Shown one piece after another: positions 27,365 to 37,815 of a DNA stretch of 64,000 nt. This stretch comes from an uncultured Caulobacterales bacterium (GTDB taxonomy: Bacteria > Pseudomonadota > Alphaproteobacteria > Caulobacterales > Maricaulaceae). Location: positions 1-64,000 of the forward strand of contig CALKXY010000002.1 in the NCBI GenBank assembly GCA_938003545.1. The letters run 5' to 3'. The position numbers were made by a program, and so were the translations under genes. Every line of letters starts with the position of its first letter. Within the stretch, counting starts at the first letter, position 1. Under the pieces are notes generated by a model. It did no database searches, was not told where the DNA came from, and saw nothing but the letters and a program-made list of their open reading frames with translations.

Positions 27365-28738
27365 TTAAAAACGCCCCGCTGCGCCTGGGAATACAACAGG
27401 CGTTTCGCTGCCGTCTTTGGCAACGGCGCTGACACCAAAGAAATAGTTGTCGATCACGAGGTTTTCAAATGTCCACTCGTCAACCTTTCCGACAAAACGC
27501 GAATGGGTCCATTCGGCTTCGGTTGTCAGGCGCCAATGTACGCGATAGCCTGCGAGGTTATCGGCATTCTCGGGCGTTTCCCATGTAAGTTTAGCGGAAG
27601 GCTGAACAGCGCCTGTCGCTTCGACATTCATCGGGAAGGGCGGCGCGCCCGCCATACCAGCAAGTGTGATGGCATTTAGAGCGGTGAGTTTAGCGGCATA
27701 GGCGGCGTCAACGCCGTCCATTGTGTCGCCATATTCGATACCATCTTCTGTCCGTAAGTCCTGATGTTGGCGATCATAATGCTCATGCGTTTCCATGATG
27801 CGAATGCCAGGGATGCCAACTTGGTTGAACGGGCGGTGATGTCCGCCGCGTCCGAAACGGTCGAGTCGATAGACCATCATGATGTCCAAATTGGTCATAT
27901 ATTGATCGCCTTGTGACTTAACATAGCGCGCCAAATTGCGGGATGGACTGTCCACTTCACCGCCTGTGAAACGCCGCGATCGGGCTTCGGCTTCGGTTTC
28001 ATTCGCGCGCGTACCTTCGGAGAAAACGCGGACAGTGGAATTATTTGTCACGCCATCAACGCCTGTGATGTTGGAGATCATATCGTTGTTCAAAACACCT
28101 TTAATACGCCAGTCATTTTCCAGAGCATAATCCGCAACGATCTTGCCGCCGAATAAGCCCTGTTCTTCGCCAGAAAGGCCCGCATAAATAATACTGCCCG
28201 CATATTTACGTTTCGAAAGAACACGTGCGGCTTCGATGACGCCTGCCATGCCAGATGCATTATCATTCGCGCCAGGACTGTCGGATGTCCCGTCCAGTGG
28301 ATCTGTGACGCGGCTATCAATATCGCCGCTCATCATGACATAGCGGTCAGGGTCAATCGTGCCGCGCTGAATGGCTAGGACTGAGACGACCTCTACGGGG
28401 TCGGGAATGCGGGTTTCGCCCTCAACAACATCGCTGACATAGATGACTTCAAGACAACCACCGCAGTCTTTCGAGATGTTTTCGAATTCTGCAAATATCC
28501 AGCGACGTGCAGCGCCGATTCCGCGGGTGTCGCTTTCAGTCTCGGATAATGTGTGCCGTGTTCCGAAATCGACAAGTGTTTGAATGTCAGATTGAATACG
28601 GCCCGCCGAGGGTGCCGTTGCGATTGTATAGAGGTCTTGGACTTCCGAGGGTGGCCCGTAGAACGAAGATAAGTCTTGTGCGATGGCTGTCGAGGCCGTT
28701 CCAAGCAAGAGAGCTGTAGCCAGTGCGAAAGTCTTCAT
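27365..28738 (-). CDS. M28 family metallopeptidase
   Basis: SPGANDNASGMAGVIEAARVL, GLSGEEQGLFGG; FN3-like C-terminus; signal peptide. Confidence 0.92.
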   Translation of the reverse strand: MKTFALATALLLGTASTAIAQDLSSFYGPPSEVQDLYTIATAPSAGRIQSDIQTLVDFGTRHTLSETESDTRGIGAARRWIFAEFENISKDCGGCLEVIYVSDVVEGETRIPDPVEVVSVLAIQRGTIDPDRYVMMSGDIDSRVTDPLDGTSDSPGANDNASGMAGVIEAARVLSKRKYAGSIIYAGLSGEEQGLFGGKIVADYALENDWRIKGVLNNDMISNITGVDGVTNNSTVRVFSEGTRANETEAEARSRRFTGGEVDSPSRNLARYVKSQGDQYMTNLDIMMVYRLDRFGRGGHHRPFNQVGIPGIRIMETHEHYDRQHQDLRTEDGIEYGDTMDGVDAAYAAKLTALNAITLAGMAGAPPFPMNVEATGAVQPSAKLTWETPENADNLAGYRVHWRLTTEAEWTHSRFVGKVDEWTFENLVIDNYFFGVSAVAKDGSETPVVFPGAAGRF

Positions 28739-28748
28739 CTGAAATCCT

Positions 28749-29663
28749 TTATGCAGAGGCGAGTTTTAGGACCGCCCCGTAATCTTTTTGAATATCCATA
28801 TCCGGCGCATGACCGGCCTTGACCATCGCTTTGTGTAAGACCTTCAATCGATAGCAAGGCACGAACATATAAGCGTGATGTTCAATGTGGTAATTCACCC
28901 AATAGGGCGCGAATAGGATGCGTTCGATCACATTGGCGTGTGTTGTTCGCGCATGGGTCAGCGGATTGTCATCATTGGTTGTCATACCGTGTTCGGCAAT
29001 ATTGCGCAGACGCAGGCAGGCAAAGAACCATGTCCAAAGCGGTAAGAGCCAAAGTGTTAGGAATAACCAAGGATGGCCGATCAGGACAAAGACGCAAAAA
29101 ATTATCAGATTTGCAATAATGTAAGGCGCGGAAGAGTTTTTTTGAAAGGCTTCTGTGCCCGGGATAGACTCATCGTGTTTACCCATTTTCCAACTAGCCA
29201 GTCTCAGGCGGAGAAATGTTAGGCCTGTAACATCACGCGCGAATTTGCGGCGCAGACTCGCTTTTGTCGTTGGAAATTTCGCAGATAAAGGCAGGTCAGG
29301 GTCATGCTTTGACTGAGCGTAACGATGATGTTTCAAGTGATAATGGCGATAGGCAATCATATCCCCGCCATAGGGTGCCCCAAGCAAATATTTGCCGACA
29401 TATTCGTTCAAGGCTTTCGTCTTAAATAAAACACCATGCGCGGTGTCATGTGTCAAAATTGCCATGCCGTGCTGACGGGACCCGATGATCATAAAACTGG
29501 CCGCAAAAACCCATGGATTTGGAAAAAGGATATAGGCGAGGACAGAGAGCGCAATCACACCCCAGACATGAAGGGTCAGCCAAACGCCCCAAAGGTCAGA
29601 TCGCTGCGCAAAGCGCCTAACCTTTTCCTTTGGGATATATTCAATTGCATGCTGCATCAGCAA
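28749..29663 (-). CDS. Fatty acid desaturase family protein
   Basis: His boxes HDTAH, HLKHH, HIEHH with TM segments. Confidence 0.92.
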   Translation of the reverse strand: MLMQHAIEYIPKEKVRRFAQRSDLWGVWLTLHVWGVIALSVLAYILFPNPWVFAASFMIIGSRQHGMAILTHDTAHGVLFKTKALNEYVGKYLLGAPYGGDMIAYRHYHLKHHRYAQSKHDPDLPLSAKFPTTKASLRRKFARDVTGLTFLRLRLASWKMGKHDESIPGTEAFQKNSSAPYIIANLIIFCVFVLIGHPWLFLTLWLLPLWTWFFACLRLRNIAEHGMTTNDDNPLTHARTTHANVIERILFAPYWVNYHIEHHAYMFVPCYRLKVLHKAMVKAGHAPDMDIQKDYGAVLKLASA

Positions 29664-29728
29664 TAGAATGCGCGGCAGATGCCACCATTGTCAACGATCT
29701 AAAGACGCAGATGACTTGACGTTACTGC

Positions 29729-30376
29729 ATGGACACGAAAAATAGAGGCATGGAACGACTCATCAAAGGCTATCAATCTTTTCGTGCTGGGGATTATAGC
29801 CACCAAAAAGCACTCTATGAAAAATTAGGCCGTCATGGGCAAAATCCTGATATCATGCTGATTGCCTGCGCGGATAGCCGCGTGGATCCGACGGATATTT
29901 TTGACGCCTATCCGGGGCAGATGTTTGTTGCGCGCAATGTCGCAAACCTTGTGCCGCCGCCTGATGCAAATGAAAGCTATCATGGCACGACGGCGGCCAT
30001 CGAATATGCCGTAAAAGTCATTGGCGTGGATATGATTGTCGTCATGGGCCACGAAAGCTGCGGCGGCATTCAAGGCTGCATCGCGGGATTGGGGCGAGAC
30101 CCAGGCGATAGCTATGTCAATAAATGGCTCAGCCAGATCAACCATGTGTGTGACCGCGTCGCAGAACGCGGATTATCGGACGAGGATATGCAGTTCGAGA
30201 TGGAATTGGAAACGGTACGTCAGTCTCTAGCTAATCTCATGAAATATGATTTTATACGTGAACGCGTTGAAGCCGGTTCGCTGAAACTCCAAGGCGCGTA
30301 TTTCTCAATTATTCAAGCCCGCCTCATGCTGGCAGATGAGACAGGCGAATTTAAACTGATTGAAGTCGAGGATTAA
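29729..30376 (+). CDS. Beta-class carbonic anhydrase
   Basis: ACADSRVDP, RNVANLVPP, VMGHESCGGI. Confidence 0.95.
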   Translation: MDTKNRGMERLIKGYQSFRAGDYSHQKALYEKLGRHGQNPDIMLIACADSRVDPTDIFDAYPGQMFVARNVANLVPPPDANESYHGTTAAIEYAVKVIGVDMIVVMGHESCGGIQGCIAGLGRDPGDSYVNKWLSQINHVCDRVAERGLSDEDMQFEMELETVRQSLANLMKYDFIRERVEAGSLKLQGAYFSIIQARLMLADETGEFKLIEVED

Positions 30377-31158
30377 GCGGCGGCAGCCTGTGCTCCGATA
30401 ACGGAGTACGGGTCTATCCCATTATGTCGCATTGCGGCGTGAACGGCATGGTATTGTGTCGGTAAGTCTATGCCTAAATATGCGCGAACCTCATCCAATG
30501 GACGCGGCAGAAGCGCAATCAGGTCTTCATATGTAATGTCTTTCGCGGCTTTACCAATCTGTCGCGCTTCATGAATTGATTTGAGAACAGGCGCGTTTTT
30601 CGGGGCTGTTTTCCGTATTTCCCATGCCGCGCCGTAAGCAATGAAGATCACGCCTGGTCCGCCGTGCTGTGCATAGCTGAAACCTAAAACGGAGGCTTCG
30701 CCAAGCGCGTCGCGGCCGAATCCCGTCAAGACGTGCAGCATGTCATGTGTATCGCGAAGACGATCCGCATAGATGTTCATCTCTGGGTGCCCGTAATCGC
30801 GTGAGATACCTGAAGCAGAATATTCGTCTACCAACCCCTGAGCTGTCAGCCCCTCGGTTGTCATGAAGTTTAAATAAGCGCGCCCTAAACTCTCTTCGGG
30901 TAAGGTCCGCAACCAATCATGATCATCCAACAAAGGTGGCAGATAACGCGCCTCATCCAGACGTTTACGTCCTGCTTCAGAATTTGCAAATTCCACGAAA
31001 TGCTTTTGAAAACTATCCCCATTCAGGGCATCAATCACATAAAAGACTTGCGACGTATCTTCCTTGTTTTTGATCAGCTTACGGAAGTGATGCAGCGCCT
31101 TTAGCGGACGTCGTCGACGTTTTTCGAATGATTTTACGGTGTATTGCGGTTGTGTCAT
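30373..31158 (-). CDS. Coq4 family protein
   Basis: YADRLRDTHDMLHVLTGFGRDALGEASVLGF, the Coq4 HDxxH-like motif. Confidence 0.85.
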   Translation of the reverse strand: MTQPQYTVKSFEKRRRRPLKALHHFRKLIKNKEDTSQVFYVIDALNGDSFQKHFVEFANSEAGRKRLDEARYLPPLLDDHDWLRTLPEESLGRAYLNFMTTEGLTAQGLVDEYSASGISRDYGHPEMNIYADRLRDTHDMLHVLTGFGRDALGEASVLGFSYAQHGGPGVIFIAYGAAWEIRKTAPKNAPVLKSIHEARQIGKAAKDITYEDLIALLPRPLDEVRAYLGIDLPTQYHAVHAAMRHNGIDPYSVIGAQAAAA

Positions 31159-31261
31159 GCAATTTTGTTAGCATGGAAAGCCTTTCCATACCATGACTGT
31201 GGTTGCATAGAGTTTATGCAATCAGCGTTGATCGCTGAAACGTTGCAGTGAGGGCAAAGAC

Positions 31262-32920
31262 ATGAAGAAAGCTGTTTTATGTGCGAGCCTCATCGTGCTT
31301 TCGGCGTGCATGCCTAAAGCGGCTGTTGAGTCTGATGTTACTGTGATTGTCGGCAATATCATCACCATGGATGAAACGCGGCCGCGAGCCAAAGTGATGG
31401 TCATTAAAAATGGCCGTATTGCTGCAATTGGTGATCCCGTCCTTCTGGAGAAAATGAAAACTGTGAATGTGATCGATCTATCGGGTCAAACCATCCTGCC
31501 CGGTTTTATTGATAGCCATGTTCACGTGCGTGAATTGGGTATGGATCGGATCAAGGCTAATCTTGTTGGTGTTGAGACGGTGGAAGATATTGTCGCGCGG
31601 CTGCAAGCGCATTTTCCAAATCCAGAACCAGGTATTTGGTTGATCGGGCAAGGGTGGGACGAGGGTGCATTTGCCTCGCGGGGGTATCCTGATCGGGCAA
31701 GTTTGGACGCAGCCTTTCCGAATAACCCTGTCGCGCTCGAAAGTTTGCATGGATTTGGCGGGTTTTATAATGGCCGCGCGTTAGACGTCGCTGGGATCAC
31801 GGCCCAAACGAAAGACCCCGAAGTTGGCGATATTCTACGCCGCGATAATGGCGACCCAACTGGTGTTATGCTGACGCTCGCGCAAGACTTAGTGGACCAA
31901 TATATTCCAAAACCCAATCAAGCAAAGCTCGAAGACGCGATTTTGGCAGGCTTGACGCAAATGTCCGAAGCAGGTGTCACATCTGTGCATGAAGCAGGCA
32001 TGACCCCAGCTGATGTCGCGGCGTTCCAAGCTCTAGCTGGGCGTGGCGAGCTACCTATTCGGGTCTATGGTCTGTTGGACGGGAATGACACGGCGCTGAT
32101 GGAGGCGTGGTTTGAGCAGGGACTGCAAGATGATCCAGAGGATTGGCTTGATATTCGCGGAATCAAAGTGTTTTACGATGGCTCGCTCGGCTCTCGCACC
32201 GCGCTTATGGCGGCGCCTTATTCTGATAAACCAAATGCCGCACGTCCCACAGAACGTATTTCGCCAGATGCACTACAAAGCCTCGCGGGTCGTGCCGCGA
32301 AAAATGGATTTCAAATGGCCGTTCATGCGATTGGCGACGAAGGCAACAATCGCACGCTCAATATTTACAACAAAGCGTTTGGCGCAGATGTGTCGGCGCG
32401 TTGGCGTATTGAGCATGCGCAAGTCGTGCTGCCGGATTATTATGACCGTGTTGCAGACATGGGTGTGTTGTCATCTGTGCAATCGTCCCATGCGGTCGGA
32501 GATAGTGATTGGGCTGAGGACCGTGTGGGGCCTGACCGGATCAAAAATGCCTATGCGTGGCAGACTATATTGGGCGCTGGCGGACGTTTGATGTTGAATT
32601 CTGACCTGCCGGGCGAGCCTTGGACACCAATGGAAACGCTTTACTTTGCCACTACGCGTAAAAAACTTGATCCAGCACCATTTGCTGATGGCTGGTTTTC
32701 AAATCAGGCGCTTACCGTTGAACAGGCGCTAAAGGCTATGACGCTCACAAATGCCTATGGTGCATTCCAAGAGGATGCGCTGGGGTCTTTAGAGGTAGGC
32801 AAGCGCGCAGATTTTGTTGTGTTGGATTCTGATCCGACCCAAGTCACGCCGACGTGGATCAAACACATAACTGTGCAGCAAACCTGGGTGAATGGTCAGC
32901 CTGTGTATCAGGCTGACTGA
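31262..32920 (+). CDS. Amidohydrolase family protein (YtcJ-like)
   Basis: ILPGFIDSHVHV, IWLIGQGWDEG, FYDGSLGSRTALM, HAIGDEGNNRTLN; lipoprotein-like N-terminus. Confidence 0.93.
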   Translation: MKKAVLCASLIVLSACMPKAAVESDVTVIVGNIITMDETRPRAKVMVIKNGRIAAIGDPVLLEKMKTVNVIDLSGQTILPGFIDSHVHVRELGMDRIKANLVGVETVEDIVARLQAHFPNPEPGIWLIGQGWDEGAFASRGYPDRASLDAAFPNNPVALESLHGFGGFYNGRALDVAGITAQTKDPEVGDILRRDNGDPTGVMLTLAQDLVDQYIPKPNQAKLEDAILAGLTQMSEAGVTSVHEAGMTPADVAAFQALAGRGELPIRVYGLLDGNDTALMEAWFEQGLQDDPEDWLDIRGIKVFYDGSLGSRTALMAAPYSDKPNAARPTERISPDALQSLAGRAAKNGFQMAVHAIGDEGNNRTLNIYNKAFGADVSARWRIEHAQVVLPDYYDRVADMGVLSSVQSSHAVGDSDWAEDRVGPDRIKNAYAWQTILGAGGRLMLNSDLPGEPWTPMETLYFATTRKKLDPAPFADGWFSNQALTVEQALKAMTLTNAYGAFQEDALGSLEVGKRADFVVLDSDPTQVTPTWIKHITVQQTWVNGQPVYQAD

Positions 32921-32926
32921 GTAAGT

Positions 32927-33565
32927 TTAGGCCGTGTAACTTGGGCGGGCCTTCATGCGGCCATGCCATTCTAATAGTGCGGTTTGGTCGTCTTGCGGCG
33001 TCACTTTAACCCAACGTCCGAAGTCCACAACCACTGTCGCCGTAATGTCTGCAACGGAATAAGTGTCGCCCGCGACATATGTATTGGATGAGAGTTGGCG
33101 GTCTAAGGTTTTGAAAAACCATCCAAGTTTCATGAGTCCGCGTTCGGCCAGTTCAGGGATTTGCGGGATGTTTTTTGGACCAGGCAGCGCGCGATCTTTC
33201 ATCGCGGGCGAGCTATTGCGCAAGGCTTCAGCGGCTGACATCAAGCCGCCCATCTCGCAGCGCCAATTCCATGTTGCGATCTCGGCCTTTTCCATCGGAG
33301 TCGTGCCGAGCAGCGGCGTTTCAGGATAAAGGGCCTCTAAATAGGCTGCGATACCCGCATTTTCAGTGAGGGTGTGGCCGTCATCGGTCACAAGCGCAGG
33401 CACGGTGCAGCCTGGGTTTATCTTGCGAAAGGCGTCACTCATTTGCTCGCCTTTGGTCAAATCGATTTGGATGTTTTCGTGTTCGATGCCTTTTTCAGCT
33501 AAAAACATACGAGTTCTGCGTGGACTAGGCGCGGTTGTGCAATCATAAAGTTTTAGCATCGTCAT
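32927..33565 (-). CDS. Glutathione S-transferase family protein
   Basis: N-terminal thioredoxin-like SPRRTRMFLAEKGIEHE, TLTENAGIAAYLE. Confidence 0.92.
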   Translation of the reverse strand: MTMLKLYDCTTAPSPRRTRMFLAEKGIEHENIQIDLTKGEQMSDAFRKINPGCTVPALVTDDGHTLTENAGIAAYLEALYPETPLLGTTPMEKAEIATWNWRCEMGGLMSAAEALRNSSPAMKDRALPGPKNIPQIPELAERGLMKLGWFFKTLDRQLSSNTYVAGDTYSVADITATVVVDFGRWVKVTPQDDQTALLEWHGRMKARPSYTA

Positions 33566-33591
33566 TCCCTTATTTTCGTTGGACCCACACT

Positions 33592-33818
33592 ATGTCTGAA
33601 TCGGCTGCGATCAAGTCCGTTCTGAAACCAAGGTCCAAGAATATTGGTGATTTCGACTTGTCTTGATGAGTGGTGCGTATTTCGGCCAGCGGCATATCGA
33701 TTGGAATTTCGTCTCAAGCCGTAAGGACCGTATTGAGCTAGCCAAAGCGGATTGGCGTGTTGGGCAGTTCCCAAAGGTGCCAAACGACGAAGACGAGCAT
33801 ACTGCGCTGCGTGCGTGA
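33592..33818 (+). pseudogene. Pirin pseudogene: N- and C-terminal ends with the centre deleted
   Basis: 33592-33666 [24 protein letters not shown]; 33666-33818 [50 protein letters not shown], matching the pirin C-terminus (RHIxWNFVSSxKxRIExAKxDWxxGxFxxVPxDEDE). Confidence 0.85.
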
Positions 33819-34343
33819 GGCGTGAAGGGGAGGCGTTAGATGTTCTATCCTCGTGTTAAGCAAAACATTATTACTTTGATTCAACGCCTTAGCACAAAAT
33901 CGATGAGAATGATTCATGTCCTCAAAATCTGTGTCATCTTACATAGGTTCTTTCGGACAAGGGACAGGCTCGTGATCATTGGTTGGCTGGTTCGAAAGAC
34001 GGTGTGCTTATCTATATTTGGTAATGCGAGTATAGCGGGGCCTGAGGGTGTGAGCTGAACTGTCTGGAACGACAGGATATAAATTCCGGCCGCTTTTCGC
34101 AAAACACCGCCGCAGGATTATCACTTGCGTAAAACAACTTTTCTATTTCGGTATTCCGTCGCGGGTGCCGATCCTGCGGGCTGTCCCTCTTATTGGACGC
34201 GCATCATATTTCAGCAGTCGCCCCAAAGAGGGGAAAGCGGCTGTAAACATTTCCGCATGCCTGATACTCTCTCGCCTGTGTCTTGACCCCGTCGGCCGAT
34301 CGTTTCACGACAGGGCAACGTAAAACTACAACAGGCCCGTTTC

Positions 34344-35471
34344 ATGACAACTTATCACCAAATGCTTTCGACCGTCACGACAGATGGATTGGAAATGAAA
34401 CTAGTGGCGCGCGAGATACCAACACCAAAAGACAATGAGATTGTTGTGCAAGTCGAAGCTACGCCGATTAATCCATCGGATCATGGCGTGATGTTTGGCT
34501 GGGCAGACATATCCAAAGCCACCTCAACAGGCGAAGGCGCAGATCGTGTTTTGCGCGCGCCACTCGCGCCGGGCGGCTTGTCACGTATGAAGGCTCGCCT
34601 GGGTCAAGATTTGCCCGTTGGCAATGAAGGCGCAGGTATTGTGGTCGCAGCTGGGGCAGATGATTATGCGCAGTCCCTTATGGGTAAGCGCGTCGCAGTT
34701 ATGGGCGGCGGCATGTATGGGGGCTATCGCGCTGTACCTGCCATGACGGCTTTGCCATTACCTGACACGGCGTCATCGAAAGATGGCGCGTCTTGTTTCG
34801 TCAATCCGCTCACCGCGCTCTGCTTTGTCGAAACAATGAAAAGTGAAGGCCACACGGCCATTGTCCACACAGCGGCGGCGTCTAACCTCGGCCAAATGCT
34901 AAATCGTATCTGCCAAGCCGACGGTGTTGATATTGTCAATATTGTACGCCGCAGCGAGCAAGCCGAAATCCTCAAAGACATGGGCGCGAAATATGTCGTG
35001 AACTCTAGCGACGATGATTTCCACATGCAGTTAACGGATGCGATCCATGCAACGGGTGCAACGCTTGGCTTTGATGCAATTGGCGGCGGCGATATGGCCT
35101 CGAAAATTCTGACCGCCATGGAAGCGGCTGCTGCGCGGACGCCGGGCGCATATTCCATCTATGGCTCTGTCGCCCATAAGCAGGTCTATCTCTATGGTAG
35201 CCTAGACTTCACGCCGACAACGCTCAACCGGGCCTATGGTATGGCCTGGGGCGTTGGGGGCTGGCTGCTGCCAAACTTCCTTGCGAAGGCGGGAATGGAG
35301 ACGGCTGTGCGCCTGCGCAAGCGTGTCGCAGCGGAACTGCACACAACATTCAAAAGCCATTACACAGATGAAATTTCTCTGTCGGAGGCCTTAGATGCGG
35401 ATATTGTACGCCGATATAATGCCAAGAAAACGGGCGAAAAATTCCTGATCAACCCTCAGCTTGGGCTCTAG
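34344..35471 (+). CDS. Zinc-binding/quinone oxidoreductase-like dehydrogenase
   Basis: MDR fold: GNEGAGIVVAAG, AASNLGQMLNRICQADGV, ATPINPSDHGVM. Confidence 0.88.
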   Translation: MTTYHQMLSTVTTDGLEMKLVAREIPTPKDNEIVVQVEATPINPSDHGVMFGWADISKATSTGEGADRVLRAPLAPGGLSRMKARLGQDLPVGNEGAGIVVAAGADDYAQSLMGKRVAVMGGGMYGGYRAVPAMTALPLPDTASSKDGASCFVNPLTALCFVETMKSEGHTAIVHTAAASNLGQMLNRICQADGVDIVNIVRRSEQAEILKDMGAKYVVNSSDDDFHMQLTDAIHATGATLGFDAIGGGDMASKILTAMEAAAARTPGAYSIYGSVAHKQVYLYGSLDFTPTTLNRAYGMAWGVGGWLLPNFLAKAGMETAVRLRKRVAAELHTTFKSHYTDEISLSEALDADIVRRYNAKKTGEKFLINPQLGL

Positions 35472-36162
35472 GGTGGGAATTGGGTTTTCGGCAAAAACCT
35501 TCCAGCTTTTGGAAGGCATACGCGATAATAATAATCGCGAATGGTTCCATGCCAACAAAGTGGACATCAAGGAACATTGCCAAGACCCGTTCGCGTTTCT
35601 TCTGGTCTGTGCGACGCAGGAATTATCAGATCATTCCGTCCGTCTGTCGGGCGGAAAACAAACCATGTTTCGGTTAAATCGCGATGTACGGTTTGCCAAA
35701 AACAAAGACCCTTATAATTATCACCTTAGCGGAACACTGACCCGTTCAGGTTTGAAAAACGAGCAGGGCGGTTTCGTCTATCTTCGCCTTGACCCTACGG
35801 GCGGACGGCTTGGTGCAGGTTATTTCGGTTTAACAGCAAAGCGCATGGGGCCAATCCGCGATCTTATTCTGACTGAGCCTGATCGTTTCAAGGCTCTGGT
35901 TGATCACCTCGCGGGGTATGGCCTTGAGTTTAATACTGAAAGCAGCCTGACGAATATGCCGCGCGGTTATGCAGAACACGCAGAACATGAGCTGGCTTGG
36001 GCATTGCGCATGAAGAATTTCTTCATAGGGAAGCCGATGAAACGTAATGATTGGAAAGGCGACGCCAGTGTTGAACGCGTCGTGGAATTTGCCAAAATCG
36101 CGACACCTGTATTAGACTTTGGCCTCGTCAGTGTTGATCGCCCGAAGATGTCCGCAATTTAA
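35461..36162 (+). CDS. DUF2461 family protein
   Basis: [18 protein letters not shown], [20 protein letters not shown]. Confidence 0.9.
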   Translation: MGSRVGIGFSAKTFQLLEGIRDNNNREWFHANKVDIKEHCQDPFAFLLVCATQELSDHSVRLSGGKQTMFRLNRDVRFAKNKDPYNYHLSGTLTRSGLKNEQGGFVYLRLDPTGGRLGAGYFGLTAKRMGPIRDLILTEPDRFKALVDHLAGYGLEFNTESSLTNMPRGYAEHAEHELAWALRMKNFFIGKPMKRNDWKGDASVERVVEFAKIATPVLDFGLVSVDRPKMSAI

Positions 36163-36578
36163 GTCGCAAAGACCTGAGACATATCCTTGAAACTCTTGAA
36201 TTCAAGTGCGTTGCCGCTGGGGTCCATGAAGAACATTGTGGCCTGTTCACCGACTTCGCCTTCGAACCGAATATAAGGCGCGATAATGAATTCTGTGTGT
36301 GCCGCGCAGAGTTTATCTGCCAATGCGTGCCAGTCAGTCCACTCAAGGATAGCGCCAAAATGACGGACGGGAACATCTTTCCCATCCACGCTATTTGTAG
36401 GTTCGGTATGATCGCCCAAATCCGCAAGATGAAAACTGAGTTGATGTCCGAAAAAATCAAAATCTATCCAACGTTCGGCTTCGCGGCCTTGCGTGCAACC
36501 AAGTAAGCCGCCGTAAAAGGCACGCGTTGTTTCTATGTCTTTGATGGGGGCGGCAAGATGAAAGATTTTCGCTTTCAT
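36159..36578 (-). CDS. VOC family protein (glyoxalase-like)
   Basis: [37 protein letters not shown]. Confidence 0.9.
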   Translation of the reverse strand: MKAKIFHLAAPIKDIETTRAFYGGLLGCTQGREAERWIDFDFFGHQLSFHLADLGDHTEPTNSVDGKDVPVRHFGAILEWTDWHALADKLCAAHTEFIIAPYIRFEGEVGEQATMFFMDPSGNALEFKSFKDMSQVFAT

Positions 36579-36580
36579 TT

Positions 36581-37210
36581 TTATTTTGGTCCGTAAGCGT
36601 ATTCGCCGCCTTTTTCCAAGGCACGCTGATAGGCGGGCATGGCGTGAATACGTTCAACATATTCGTTGCACGCATCATAGCCTTTCAAGCGACCGCGCGC
36701 TTTCATGGCTTCTAATGGGAAGATCATCTGAATATCTGCGCCTGTCATTCTGTCGCCAGCAAACCATTGTTTGCTTGTCAGATGGTATTCGCAATAATCC
36801 AAGATGCCTTTGATTTCAGCCATGATCATCGGCTGTAACGGCGCTGCCGCGTCGCCGAGATAGCTGGTGTATAGCGATAGAAGCATAGGCAACATCGCTG
36901 AGCCTTCGGCGAAATGCAGGAAGTGAACATAGTCCACATATTCCTGCGTGCCTTTTTCAGGACGCAGCGTCGTATCCGCATATTTATCGAGGAGGTAAAC
37001 AATGATCGCGCCCGTTTCGGCGACAATCAAACCATCATCTTCAATCAACGGGCTTTTACCCAATTGATGGACAGCTTTCAATTCTGCAGGGGCTCGGTTC
37101 GTTTCGGGGTCGCGGGCGTAATGTTTGATTTCATAGTCTACATCCAGCTCTTCGAGCAGCCATAGAATACGTTGCGAGCGAGAGTTGTTGAGATGGTGTA
37201 CAATAATCAT
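36581..37210 (-). CDS. Glutathione S-transferase
   Basis: [47 protein letters not shown]. Confidence 0.92.
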   Translation of the reverse strand: MIIVHHLNNSRSQRILWLLEELDVDYEIKHYARDPETNRAPAELKAVHQLGKSPLIEDDGLIVAETGAIIVYLLDKYADTTLRPEKGTQEYVDYVHFLHFAEGSAMLPMLLSLYTSYLGDAAAPLQPMIMAEIKGILDYCEYHLTSKQWFAGDRMTGADIQMIFPLEAMKARGRLKGYDACNEYVERIHAMPAYQRALEKGGEYAYGPK

Positions 37211-37299
37211 AACTCTTGATGCAGTTCCTATGCATGAGGCGCAAGAGTCAAATCTTAGAAATGATAAAATTATGATTGTCTTAAAGATTGTCTCGAGAG

Positions 37300-37815
37300 T
37301 TATTTCGTTGAGCTGACGACGTTCATATCACTGCCGCTAAAAACAATTGACCGAATGCCATCCTTGGTCGGAAGGTTGATGACATTATCAAATCGTGGAC
37401 TCAGGTCGCGAAGGATAGCGTTCTTTGCAGACCATGTTTTTGGGAGGGCGGCGAGTTGCCCCGTTTGATAGACATATAAATGTCCGCCACCAATATCAGC
37501 GCCGAGTATTTCAAGTGGGATAACAGCTTTATCCGCGATTAGCTCAAACCGCTCGGAAGTGTAAAGCGCGACCTGCGCGCGGGCGCGCAGACCGGAAATA
37601 TCATTAGACGCGATAACACCGTTTTTGTGCAAAAGACGCTGCGCAGCAGATAATTGCAACACATGGGTGACATCCAAGCGGCCATCAGCGTGATGTGTGA
37701 CCTCAGTCTCAACGCGGGGCGCATCATGCGCCGCCGCAGATTTAGCCGCGCCAAGACTCACGACGGCTGCGCTCATCAGAGCGAGACTGAAGAGGGCAGC
37801 ACGCCGCGTCATCAT
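37300..37815 (-). CDS. DUF6702-like secreted hypothetical protein
   Basis: 171 aa with N-terminal signal peptide, HHADGRLDVTHVLQLSAAQRLL; abuts the M1 peptidase gene. Confidence 0.65.
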   Translation of the reverse strand: MMTRRAALFSLALMSAAVVSLGAAKSAAAHDAPRVETEVTHHADGRLDVTHVLQLSAAQRLLHKNGVIASNDISGLRARAQVALYTSERFELIADKAVIPLEILGADIGGGHLYVYQTGQLAALPKTWSAKNAILRDLSPRFDNVINLPTKDGIRSIVFSGSDMNVVSSTK

